The notes below the pieces were generated by a model, which saw only the letters and a program-made list of their open reading frames with translations, was not told where the DNA came from and made no database searches. A stretch of DNA of 34,304 bases from Deltaproteobacteria bacterium (GTDB taxonomy: Bacteria > Desulfobacterota > Desulfobacteria > Desulfobacterales > SURF-15). The first letter of the stretch is position 1; each line of letters opens with the position of its first letter. The position numbers and the translations under genes were made by a program. The stretch is taken from contig JAFDFZ010000045.1 of assembly GCA_019309565.1 (NCBI GenBank), positions 1 through 34,304 of the forward strand, given 5' to 3'. Positions 16,118 through 23,662 of this stretch are shown one piece after another.

Positions 16118-16153
16118 TAAGCCGTTGCAAACCCCTTGAGGGTGGCCAGTAGA

Positions 16154-16510
16154 CTACTCGCAGAAAAACTCGTCGTCATGTACCATTGCCGGGATACCCA
16201 CAATCAGAGCCTTAAAATCGCCATATCCCCTGTGAGGGGTGCCTTTATCAATTACGATGGTGGTTCCGGGCTGCAATTCCACTTCGTCATTTCCAACTTC
16301 CATGTAACCGGAGCCTTCCAGGATGTAATAGTATTCCGTGCAATGCTTGTGATAGTGCTTCCGGGAATCCTGGATATGGGTCACATGCAGATTGGCAACT
16401 GGTGTATCCTGCCGCTGTATGATCCGCACAGAAGATCCACACGGACACGGAACAGGTTGAACTTCCGACTGCCGGCGAACAAGATATCCTTTGCCGTTTA
16501 AATTACCCAT
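16154..16510 (-). CDS. Single-domain cupin protein
   Basis: 118 residues, one cupin_2 barrel. Metal-binding positions fit the family: His52, His54 and Glu59 in HYHKHCTEYYYILEG, and His93 in DKGTPHRG. A pair of cysteines (CPCG, 22-25) precedes the barrel. GGAG lies just before the ATG. The gene starts 14 nt after the TudS-like gene, so the two are cotranscribed. Cupins of this size include isomerases, decarboxylases and small dioxygenases. The substrate is unknown. Confidence 0.8.
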   Translation of the reverse strand: MGNLNGKGYLVRRQSEVQPVPCPCGSSVRIIQRQDTPVANLHVTHIQDSRKHYHKHCTEYYYILEGSGYMEVGNDEVELQPGTTIVIDKGTPHRGYGDFKALIVGIPAMVHDDEFFCE

Positions 16511-16524
16511 AGGTATCTCCTTTC

Positions 16525-17394
16525 TTATTTCGCCAAGCGTCTTTGAACCGCTTCAAGTCGCTGTTTAATTCCTCCTTCTCCCGGCAATATACGGCGTACA
16601 CCGAAAAACGGGAGATCCGCAAGACCGCGTTCTGCTGCAATGCTCTTAAGCTCCTCGATGAAAACCCCGGAGCCGTCTTTTTCTGAAGCATCTCTATCTT
16701 TGCCCAGCATGGTGCCCTTGCCCTTGGTTATCTCCACACCACAGGATGGGCTTGGATTCATGCCGATAATGCCCGCAACTTCATGTCCGCATTCTACGTA
16801 TGCAGCGATCTGACGCACAACATCCTCGGCAAGTTTCCGAAAGCAGGCTCTCAGTTCCGATTCGGAAAGTTCGCCGAATTTCTCCTTTTCCAACCCAAGG
16901 CATAAAAACTCCGGACATGGCATCTGAACAATTCCGAGTCCACTGTTCAACAGGGTCTCAATGAGAGGAACAGTGGCACCCTCAAATGCACACCCACCGG
17001 GAAAGCGGGTATTGGTGTTCAAAAAACAGTGGGCGAGAAAGACAACCCGCCGGCCCCTGTTATCGGTCAAGAAAATATATCCAAGCCGCATGGCATCCGA
17101 AAACGATCCCTGGTATTGAAGATCCCCGGTCGCCCAGATGGCGATAAAAAAGGGAAGCTCGCGGCGTACGATCTTTTCGAGAGTCCGGCGTGTGCATCTT
17201 AAAACAATCTGGGGTTGCTCCGGCTCTGAGTTTTGGATGCCGCTTGGGGTTGCTTTCCAAAACGACGTGATACCGTCAACCTTCCAGCGGATGATCCGCT
17301 GCCAGTTATGTTTCTTCCTTGAAGCGGTAATTCGCTGATTGGCCATATGCCGTAAACATTCAAGAAGATCCGTTGAAGCGGTTTTCTGATTCAC
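16525..17394 (-). CDS. TudS/DUF523-related desulfidase-like Fe-S protein with N-terminal extension
   Basis: 289 residues from a GTG at 17394, chosen because AAAGGAG lies 6-7 nt upstream. Numbering below counts from an in-frame TTG ten codons earlier. Residues about 125-299 match the TudS (2-thiouracil desulfurase)/DUF523 fold: Cys133 (LAHCFLNTNTR), Cys170 (PCPEFL) and Cys228 (PSPSCGVE) are the three expected 4Fe-4S ligands, and MPCPEFLCLGLE marks the sub-branch often labelled TudS-related putative desulfidase. Residues about 20-122 form a separate domain (IRWKVDGITSFWKATPSG, GSFSDAMRLGYIFLTDNRG) that may be SCP2-like; this is uncertain. It starts the cupin-TRAP 2 side of the cluster. It may remove sulfur from a thio-substituted small molecule. 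Confidence 0.75.
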   Translation of the reverse strand: MNQKTASTDLLECLRHMANQRITASRKKHNWQRIIRWKVDGITSFWKATPSGIQNSEPEQPQIVLRCTRRTLEKIVRRELPFFIAIWATGDLQYQGSFSDAMRLGYIFLTDNRGRRVVFLAHCFLNTNTRFPGGCAFEGATVPLIETLLNSGLGIVQMPCPEFLCLGLEKEKFGELSESELRACFRKLAEDVVRQIAAYVECGHEVAGIIGMNPSPSCGVEITKGKGTMLGKDRDASEKDGSGVFIEELKSIAAERGLADLPFFGVRRILPGEGGIKQRLEAVQRRLAK

Positions 17395-17600
17395 TCCCAT
17401 CTCCTTTGCAGCGCCCAAGTTCAAAGAGAAATAGAATCATATTCTCCCAAATCATGGAGAAGCAGATGCTGTCTAAAAGGTTATTGAGGAAATCATTGAT
17501 ACTGGATGCATACTGAATATAAATTTTTACCATGAAGATTAAACGAGAGTAAAGAGTTTATTTTGAATGCACCCCCCAAATAAAAACCTAAAAATTTCAA

Positions 17601-17630
17601 TTGACTTAATATCATAACCACTGTTATGTT
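17601..17630 (+). promoter_or_regulatory. Promoter and candidate operator of the SDR-TPAT operon
   Basis: TTGACT (17601-17606) and, 17-18 nt later, TTATGT/TATGTT form a sigma-70-like promoter ending just before the SDR start. The perfect inverted repeat CATAAC-CACT-GTTATG (17613-17628) overlaps the spacer and -10 region, the usual place for a repressor site. The facing TudS-like gene starts about 220 nt away, so one regulator could control both directions. Confidence 0.5.
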
Positions 17631-17651
17631 TTATTATTTAAAATTGTTGAA

Positions 17652-18488
17652 ATGTTTGCCGATCTCACAGTCAGTCGCCTTGAAAAACAGACCACTGCAA
17701 TGGCTTTTAAAGAAAACAATAAGCCTGTTGCTCTTATAACCGGATCCCGAAAGGGGATAGGACTTGGGATCGCGCTTGAGCTGGCATCATCAGGTTTTGA
17801 TATGGTGCTTAATGGATCTTCGGCCATTGATTCGGCCATTGATGCCATGGGGAAGGTTAAGGCTGCCGGTGCTCGGGTTCGATATATTCAAACCGATATC
17901 TCTAACAGCAAAGATCGGGACCGCCTGATTGCGGAGACCCAAGATAGCTTCGGGCGGCTTGATATTCTGGTGAACAATGCTGCCGTGGCCCCCCTGGTAC
18001 GGGAGGACATTCTAAAAGCCAATGAACAGAGTTTTGACCGATTGATCAGCATCAATCTAAAGGGGCCTTATTTTCTTACTCAATTGGCCGCAAACTGGAT
18101 GATCTTACAGAAAAAAGAAGACCCGAATCGAGATCCAAAGATTATCAATGTGTCATCTATCAGCGCTTATACTGCTTCGCCACTAAGAGGAGATTATTGC
18201 ATATCCAAGGCCGGCATCTCCATGATGACGGCTCTTTTTGCAGCCAGGCTGGCGGAATATGGAATCGGGGTTTTCGAAATTAGACCCGGAATCGTTGCAA
18301 CGGACATGACAGCTCCTGTAAAGGACCGATACGATCCGCTGATCAGGAAAGGTCTGACTCCCATACGCCGCTGGGGCCAACCGGCAGATATCGGCAAGGC
18401 CGTAGCTGCCATTGCACTCGGGTATTTCCCGTTTTCCACCGGTGAGGTTTTTAACATCGATGGTGGTTTTCATCTGCGCATACTTTAA
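17652..18488 (+). CDS. Short-chain dehydrogenase/reductase
   Basis: 278 residues from the ATG at 17652. An ATG at 17700 ([15 protein letters not shown]) gives a more usual SDR N-terminus, and neither has a ribosome binding site. Classical SDR motifs: cofactor loop TGSRKGIG (30-37), NNAA (108-111), catalytic Ser168/169, and YCISK with Tyr182 and Lys186. The C-terminus [12 protein letters not shown] is typical. NAD(P)H-dependent oxidation or reduction of an alcohol or ketone is expected. It is the first gene of the run that continues with the Fe-S flavin reductase and the TPAT transporter. Confidence 0.9.
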   Translation: MFADLTVSRLEKQTTAMAFKENNKPVALITGSRKGIGLGIALELASSGFDMVLNGSSAIDSAIDAMGKVKAAGARVRYIQTDISNSKDRDRLIAETQDSFGRLDILVNNAAVAPLVREDILKANEQSFDRLISINLKGPYFLTQLAANWMILQKKEDPNRDPKIINVSSISAYTASPLRGDYCISKAGISMMTALFAARLAEYGIGVFEIRPGIVATDMTAPVKDRYDPLIRKGLTPIRRWGQPADIGKAVAAIALGYFPFSTGEVFNIDGGFHLRIL

Positions 18489-18625
18489 CCGGTGAACGTT
18501 GTTTGCCTTGACACAGATCGGGTACGGACCGACAGTAAGCGATTGTTTTTGGGGTTTAATATTTTATTATAAAGGCAATCAGGGTTTTGAGGCGAATTTT
18601 CTTACTTTTGGTTTGTCAATTTTTA

Positions 18626-18660
18626 AAAGCGCTAAGCCCAATTCAATAAAGGAGCGCTTT
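18626..18660 (+). promoter_or_regulatory. Hairpin enclosing the ribosome binding site of the OYE-like gene
   Basis: AAAGCGCT (18626-18633) and AGCGCTTT (18653-18660) form a perfect 8-bp stem. The ribosome binding site AAAGGAG is at the loop/stem edge and the ATG follows 2 nt after the stem. The structure could limit translation initiation, or open when ribosomes or a factor arrive. Effect not proven. Confidence 0.4.
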
Positions 18661-18662
18661 GC

Positions 18663-19874
18663 ATGCCCGATGAGATTCTTGCATCACCAATAAACATCGG
18701 AAAAAAAACAGCTCCCAATCGATGGGTCAACCATCCCATGGAATGTAACGATTCCGATGAATTCGGCAATCCCACAGAGCTTACCTTCAAGCGGTATCGA
18801 AAATTAGCAGAAGGGGCAGCCGGAATGATTACCGTGGAGTCGCTTACGGTATCTTACCGGAGTCGGGCACGGAAAAACCAGCTGCAAATAACCGAACGAA
18901 ACGCTCAAGGGCTTGCCAGGCTTGTAAAAGAGATGCGGGAAATCAATGAGAGATCGTTGATCATTTTCCAGATCAACCATTCAGGCAACCTAAGCAACGG
19001 CTCCTTTTCCGAGGTGGTTTCCTATTATCCCACGGCAGATCCGACAGTTTCGATTTTATCGGATGAAGATGTTGAGCAAATCAAGCAATGGTTTGTCGAT
19101 GCGGCTCTTATCGCTTATCAGGTGGGAGCGGATGGAATCGATTTCAAGCAGTGTCACGGCTACTTATGCGGACAGTTGCTTCGGCCGGCCAACACAAAGC
19201 AGGGGCGATTTGGTGGAAACTTTGAAAATCGCACCCGGTTCTTCAGGGAGACCTCCGAGCAGATTAAAAAGAAAATAAGGGATGAGAGGTTTATATTAGG
19301 GACAAGGGTTTCCGTTTATGAGGGCATTATCGGTGGTATCGGCACTGCCGGGGCTGATGAAGTTGCAGAAGACCTCACCGAGCCTCTTGCCTTTGCGCGG
19401 ATGATTGAAGAGAGCGGTTTTCATTTCATCAATGTTTCAAGCGGAATTCCGGTGTTCACCGGTGAAGTCTGCCGTCCCACAAGACATTACCCCATCGGTG
19501 TGTTCCGGCATTTTACCTGGACACAGGCGATGAGAGGGGCCGTAAAGATTCCGGTTATCGGAACCGGTTACAGTTACTTACGGGATGGCAAAAACAAGCT
19601 TGCAGGGGTGGATCCGACCAGGAGAACTCTGCTTTACTGGGCAGAAAAAAACCTGAAAAGCGGCAGCGTCGATCTGATCGGTATTGGCCGACAGTCTCTG
19701 GCCGATCCGCTTTTCGCCAAAAAGATACTTGCCGGAAATCTGGACGACATCAATTACTGCAAGGCATGTGGTGGGTGCAGCAAGCTGTTACAAGCTCAAG
19801 CCCGGGTTGGTTGCACCGTATACGATGATTTCTACAAAGAAGAGCTTCGTCGTATCAAAAGGGGAGCCTTATGA
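18663..19874 (+). CDS. Old-yellow-enzyme-family Fe-S flavin reductase (2,4-dienoyl-CoA reductase-like N-terminal half)
   Basis: 403 residues, FMN-binding TIM barrel. Family text includes QINHSGNL, the substrate/FMN segment HGYLCGQLLRP..N with GGNFENRTRF, and GTGYSYLRDG. A 4Fe-4S site is marked by Cys366, Cys369, Cys372 and Cys384 (CKACGGC, then GC), as in 2,4-dienoyl-CoA reductase and trimethylamine dehydrogenase. The C-terminal FAD/NAD(P)H half of those enzymes is missing, so electrons must come from a partner. It probably reduces an activated C=C bond. AAAGGAG precedes the ATG. Its stop overlaps the TatT start (ATGA), which ties the enzyme to the transporter. Confidence 0.88.
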   Translation: MPDEILASPINIGKKTAPNRWVNHPMECNDSDEFGNPTELTFKRYRKLAEGAAGMITVESLTVSYRSRARKNQLQITERNAQGLARLVKEMREINERSLIIFQINHSGNLSNGSFSEVVSYYPTADPTVSILSDEDVEQIKQWFVDAALIAYQVGADGIDFKQCHGYLCGQLLRPANTKQGRFGGNFENRTRFFRETSEQIKKKIRDERFILGTRVSVYEGIIGGIGTAGADEVAEDLTEPLAFARMIEESGFHFINVSSGIPVFTGEVCRPTRHYPIGVFRHFTWTQAMRGAVKIPVIGTGYSYLRDGKNKLAGVDPTRRTLLYWAEKNLKSGSVDLIGIGRQSLADPLFAKKILAGNLDDINYCKACGGCSKLLQAQARVGCTVYDDFYKEELRRIKRGAL

Positions 19875-20743
19875 AACGACAAACCTATTTCAAAAGGATA
19901 CTATTTTCACTTGCATGGCTGCCGTTTGTGACCACGCTTGGATGTTCCGCCATCTTATCATCCACAACCGTTGACCTGGCAAACAACCTATCCAGTGCGG
20001 TTCTTAACAACGACGATCTTGAAATGGTTAAAGCCGGGGGGCCGGCTCATATGCTGATGATAGACGGCATGATAGTGGGCGATCCCGACAATCGATCACT
20101 GCTTCGGACAGGAGCCTGGTTATACACTGCTTATGCAATTGGATTTGTAGAAGATCAGCAAAGAGCCGGACGGTTGACGGATAAAGCCCTGGGATATGGT
20201 CTGCGGGCTCTGTGTGTTCAAAATGCCGATACCTGTGGATTTAGAAAAATAAAATTTAAGCAGTTTAAGAAAATTCTTTCGCGATTGAAGAAAAAGGATG
20301 TTCCGGAGCTGTATGCGCTTGGCTCTTCCTGGGCCGGGTGGATTGAAGCACATCGCGAAAACTGGGATGCTATCGCTGAGATTCCAAGGGTAGAGGCGAT
20401 CATGCGCAGGGCGATCGAACTGGATGAAACTTACCAAGAAGGCGGTGCGCATGTATATCTTGGTATTTTCTCAACACTGCTCTCGCCGGCTCTTGGTGGT
20501 GCTCCGGAAGAGGGTCGAAAGCACTTTGAGCGTGCCCTGGAACTTTCCAAGGGGAAAAACCTTATGATAAAAGTAAGTTATGCTCGTCATTATGCACGAA
20601 CGGTGCTTGACCGCAAGCTGCATGACCGGCTGCTTAAGCAAGTGTTACAGGCCGATCCCCATGTGCCGGGCTTTACCTTGCTCAATGTGCTGGCTAAACA
20701 GCAGGCTCGTAAACTGCTGGAGAGCGCCGATGACTACTTTTAG
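19871..20743 (+). CDS. tatT: TatT-type lipoprotein (TPR-like partner of a TRAP transporter)
   Basis: 290 residues. Lipoprotein signal with lipobox TTLGCS and Cys25. The mature protein is helical, with paired-helix repeats of TPR type (about 115-285): YALGSSWAGWIEAHRENWDAIAEIPRVEAIMRRAIELDE, then YLGIFSTLLSPALGGAPEEGRKHFERALELSKGKNL. These segments are characteristic of the TatT family first described in Treponema pallidum (Tp0956), which forms a trimer and works with the TatP binding protein. It lies between the reductase (4-nt overlap) and the TatP-like gene (45 nt downstream). It is presumably anchored in the periplasm at the outer or inner membrane. Confidence 0.88.
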   Translation: MKRQTYFKRILFSLAWLPFVTTLGCSAILSSTTVDLANNLSSAVLNNDDLEMVKAGGPAHMLMIDGMIVGDPDNRSLLRTGAWLYTAYAIGFVEDQQRAGRLTDKALGYGLRALCVQNADTCGFRKIKFKQFKKILSRLKKKDVPELYALGSSWAGWIEAHRENWDAIAEIPRVEAIMRRAIELDETYQEGGAHVYLGIFSTLLSPALGGAPEEGRKHFERALELSKGKNLMIKVSYARHYARTVLDRKLHDRLLKQVLQADPHVPGFTLLNVLAKQQARKLLESADDYF

Positions 20744-20788
20744 AAACTTTTTGGATCTTGGCTTTTTTTAGATCCTTAACAGGTGGGG

Positions 20789-21802
20789 ATGGTTAACAAC
20801 ATGCGACACGCTGGAACAATTTTTCTGTTGTTGGTTTTTGCCGTGAACGTCGACGCCAGGGCGCTTAAGATAGCCACCCTGTCGCCGGACGGTACCACAT
20901 GGATGGAAATCATGCGCAACGCCGCAAAGGTGGTGGCAGATCAGACCGAAAATCGGGTACGGATCAAATTTTATCCGGGTGGCGTCATGGGTAACGATCG
21001 GGCGGTATTACGAAAAATCGCCATGGGCCAGTTACAGGGTGGCGTCTTTGTATCAGGCAGCCTGTCTGAATTTTATCCTGCCAATCAGGTATATAATTTG
21101 CCGCTGATATTTAAAAATTACCAGGAGGTGGATTACGTCCGCAAGAGAATGGATCCCATCATCATGCAGGGAATGGAGCAGGCGGGTTTTGTAACTTTCG
21201 GTCTTGCCGAGGGGGGGTTCGCATACCTGATGTCTAAGGAACCGGTGCAGAGCATCGAAGATCTTCGAAAGCAGAAAGTCTGGATTCCGGACAACGATGT
21301 GACTTCTCTGGAAACCCTAAAGACCTTTGGGGTATCGCCCATTCCCCTGTCCCTTGCAGATGTTCGAACGGCTCTACAGACAGGGCTTATCAATACGGTG
21401 GCCGCCTCTCCGGTAGGGGCGATTGCATTGCAATGGCATACTCAAATCAACTATTTAACAGATATTCCATTGATATACGTATACGGTATGCTGGCGGTGG
21501 ATAAGAAGGCGTTTTCAAGATTCTCCAGCAAAGATCAATCCATCCTTCGAGAGGTGATGGGAGCTGCTTTTGGCGAAATCGACCGCCAAAATCGCATAGA
21601 CAATAAGAACGCTCTTAAAGCATTACGCAGGCAGGGGATTCAGTTCGTAAAACCTACCGCGGATGCCTTGAAACGCTGGCAGTCTACTGCATTTAATGCA
21701 TCCGAACGATTGATCCGGGCCGGCAAACTATCAAAGGACATTATAGATACCCTGATGAGGAATCTTTCAGACTTCCGATCCGGCAAGCCAAGCAATCAAT
21801 GA
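20789..21802 (+). CDS. tatP: TatP-like TRAP substrate-binding protein (TPAT system)
   Basis: 337 residues from the ATG at 20789. A GTG at 20783 or the ATG at 20801 are alternatives; the AGGTGGGG here would best serve the third. The signal peptide runs to about residue 24. The DctP fold is clear: KIATLSPDGTTWMEIMRNAA, YPGGVMGNDRAVLRKIAMGQLQGG and SLADVRTALQTGLINTVAASPVGA. Where DctP1 and DctP2 of this window have arginines for the ligand carboxylate, this protein has Ala145 (GFAYLMS) and Trp165 (KVWIPDND). Loss of these arginines is in keeping with a TatP-type, more hydrophobic or uncharged ligand. Its stop overlaps dctQ3 by 4 nt. Confidence 0.88.
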   Translation: MVNNMRHAGTIFLLLVFAVNVDARALKIATLSPDGTTWMEIMRNAAKVVADQTENRVRIKFYPGGVMGNDRAVLRKIAMGQLQGGVFVSGSLSEFYPANQVYNLPLIFKNYQEVDYVRKRMDPIIMQGMEQAGFVTFGLAEGGFAYLMSKEPVQSIEDLRKQKVWIPDNDVTSLETLKTFGVSPIPLSLADVRTALQTGLINTVAASPVGAIALQWHTQINYLTDIPLIYVYGMLAVDKKAFSRFSSKDQSILREVMGAAFGEIDRQNRIDNKNALKALRRQGIQFVKPTADALKRWQSTAFNASERLIRAGKLSKDIIDTLMRNLSDFRSGKPSNQ

Positions 21803-22308
21803 TGCAAACCAGCATAAAACATTATTTTGAGCGAATCGGTGCGATACTGAACCGAATTGAAGATGGTATTCTTATCAGCTTGCTTATGGCAATGACGATC
21901 GTAGCGGTGGTTCAGATTATCTTGCGAAATCTTTTTGAAGCAGGCATCATTTGGGCCGATCCCCTGTTACGCATGTCTGTGCTATGGGTCGGGTTGATCG
22001 GAGCTATGGTGGCAAGCCGGTTCGACAACCACATTAGGATCGATCTCGTTGGCCGGATGCTGCCAAAACCCCTTGCATCCGTTGCCAAGTGCATGGTGGG
22101 ATGTTTTACTGCGGTTTGTTGCGGTATTTTTGCCTATTACAGTTACCGGTTCGTCCTGCTTGAGTTTAAGGGAGGGGGGGTGGCATTCGGAGATGTGCCG
22201 GTGTGGTTTTGTGCGTCCATCACCCCGGTTGCGTTTGTGGTGATCGCATTGCGATCCTTTGTCTCGGCTCTCAGTCAGTTTACCAGTTCTAAGACGACCT
22301 CATCGTGA
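21799..22308 (+). CDS. dctQ: TRAP transporter small permease subunit (DctQ family), TPAT system
   Basis: 169 residues with four hydrophobic segments. The DctQ region IIWADPLLRMSVLWVGLIGAMVASRFDNHIRIDLVGR (about 50-86) is typical. It overlaps tatP by 4 nt (ATGA) and dctM3 by 4 nt (GTGA), so all three transporter subunits are tightly coupled. The C-terminus is short and polar. Confidence 0.92.
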   Translation: MMQTSIKHYFERIGAILNRIEDGILISLLMAMTIVAVVQIILRNLFEAGIIWADPLLRMSVLWVGLIGAMVASRFDNHIRIDLVGRMLPKPLASVAKCMVGCFTAVCCGIFAYYSYRFVLLEFKGGGVAFGDVPVWFCASITPVAFVVIALRSFVSALSQFTSSKTTSS

Positions 22309-23591
22309 AACCTTATCTTTTCGCACTTATCCTGGGTCTGTTCGCCATTTTGGGCGCGCCGCTGTTTGCCGTCATCCTTGCCGTTGCCATGCTTGGTTTT
22401 TATTACTCGGGCATCGATTTGTCGGTGATTGCCGTAGACATCTATCGGCTCTCCGACACTTCCGTGCTGCTGTCCCTTCCATTGTTCACATTTGCAGGAT
22501 ATCTTCTGGGGGAGAGCAACGCCTCCCAGCGGCTTGTCCGGCTCACACAAGTCTTCATCGGATGGATTCCCGGTGGATTTGCGATCGTTGCGTTTATCGC
22601 TTGCGCTATGTTTACCGCCTTTACCGGCGCCTCGGGCGTTACCATCGTAGCCCTGGGGGCTCTGCTCTATCCGGCACTCACCCAGGCTGGATACGGGGAG
22701 AAATTCAGCCTTGGCCTGGTGACATCTTCGGGAAGTTTGGGATTGCTGTTTCCGCCGTCCCTGCCGCTTATCCTGTATGGAATCATTGTTCAGCAAATGA
22801 ACATAGGCAAAGCCGTTGCCATTGTTGATTTGTTTATCGCAGGCCTGCTGCCGGGGTTGCTCATGCTGGTAATGTTGTCGGCCTGGAGTTTTTGGACAAA
22901 CAGAAAGACTCCCATCCCACTGACAGAGTTTTCTTTTAAAAGCACACAAACAGCAATCCGGGAGGCCATATGGGAAATCCCGCTTCCAGTGTTTGTGCTC
23001 GGTGGTATTTACGGTGGGTTTTTCGCGGTCTCTGAAGTTGCGGCCGTAACCGCCCTGTATGTTCTGGTAACCGAAGTGCTGATTTACAGGGAAATTCATC
23101 CCAAAAAGCTGCTGCCCATAATTCGGGAGTCCATGATGGTATCGGGAGGAATCCTTCTTATCCTGGGTGTATCGATGGCTTCCACAAGTTTCTTGATCGA
23201 TGCGGAAGTACCGATGCGGCTGTTTAAAATGATACAGGCTCATGTAACTGAAAAAGTCGTTTTCCTCATTTTACTAAACCTGTTGTTGCTGCTGCTCGGA
23301 GCCATACTGGATATATTTTCGGCTCTTGTGCTGATGGTGCCCCTGATCCTGCCGGTGGCTCTAAACTACGGGATCCATCCGGTTCATATGGGTATTATCT
23401 TTTTAGCCAACATGCAGATAGGATATTTTACGCCACCTGTGGGAATGAATCTGTTTATCGCGAGCTACCGTTTTAAGAAACCGGTGGTTGAGCTTTACCG
23501 GGCCACCATACCCTTTATGGTGGTGCTGCTTGTCGCATTGTTGCTGATTACTTACTTGCCGGGGCTCAGTCTAGTATTTTTGAAAAAATAA
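22305..23591 (+). CDS. dctM: TRAP transporter large permease subunit (DctM family), TPAT system
   Basis: 428 residues starting with GTG at 22305, overlapping the dctQ3 stop. Hydrophobic throughout, with DctM signatures LLSLPLFTFAGYLLGES, FTAFTGASGVTIVALGALLYPAL, SGSLGLLFPPSLPLILYGI, FFAVSEVAAVTALYVL and IGYFTPPVGMNLFIASYRFKKP. It differs noticeably from the other two DctM proteins here, which fits membership of the TPAT branch. It moves the ligand delivered by TatP across the inner membrane with an ion gradient. Confidence 0.94.
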   Translation: MKPYLFALILGLFAILGAPLFAVILAVAMLGFYYSGIDLSVIAVDIYRLSDTSVLLSLPLFTFAGYLLGESNASQRLVRLTQVFIGWIPGGFAIVAFIACAMFTAFTGASGVTIVALGALLYPALTQAGYGEKFSLGLVTSSGSLGLLFPPSLPLILYGIIVQQMNIGKAVAIVDLFIAGLLPGLLMLVMLSAWSFWTNRKTPIPLTEFSFKSTQTAIREAIWEIPLPVFVLGGIYGGFFAVSEVAAVTALYVLVTEVLIYREIHPKKLLPIIRESMMVSGGILLILGVSMASTSFLIDAEVPMRLFKMIQAHVTEKVVFLILLNLLLLLLGAILDIFSALVLMVPLILPVALNYGIHPVHMGIIFLANMQIGYFTPPVGMNLFIASYRFKKPVVELYRATIPFMVVLLVALLLITYLPGLSLVFLKK

Positions 23592-23662
23592 GAACCGGGA
23601 AATACTCCGGATTCCGGTTTAGATCTCCGGCGGTTTCAACATAAAATACCAGGAGGAATCCC

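Larger units (their letters stand above)
15713..16153. other. Repeat-filled gap upstream of dctP2
   Basis: 441 nt without a gene. It holds R2 copy 1 (15826-15941), R4 copy 1 (16026-16117), a hairpin ACAGTGC/GCACTGT (15801-15820), and the 14-nt direct repeat GTTGATGATTGAAG (15738-15751 and 15819-15832). It separates the TudS-like/cupin genes from dctP2 on the same strand. Confidence 0.6.

Noticed and set aside
22275-23243. Long (322-residue) minus-strand frame opposite dctM3
   Set aside because: It is the antisense shadow of a certain DctM gene. Its composition (many Gln, His, Arg) is that of a shadow frame.
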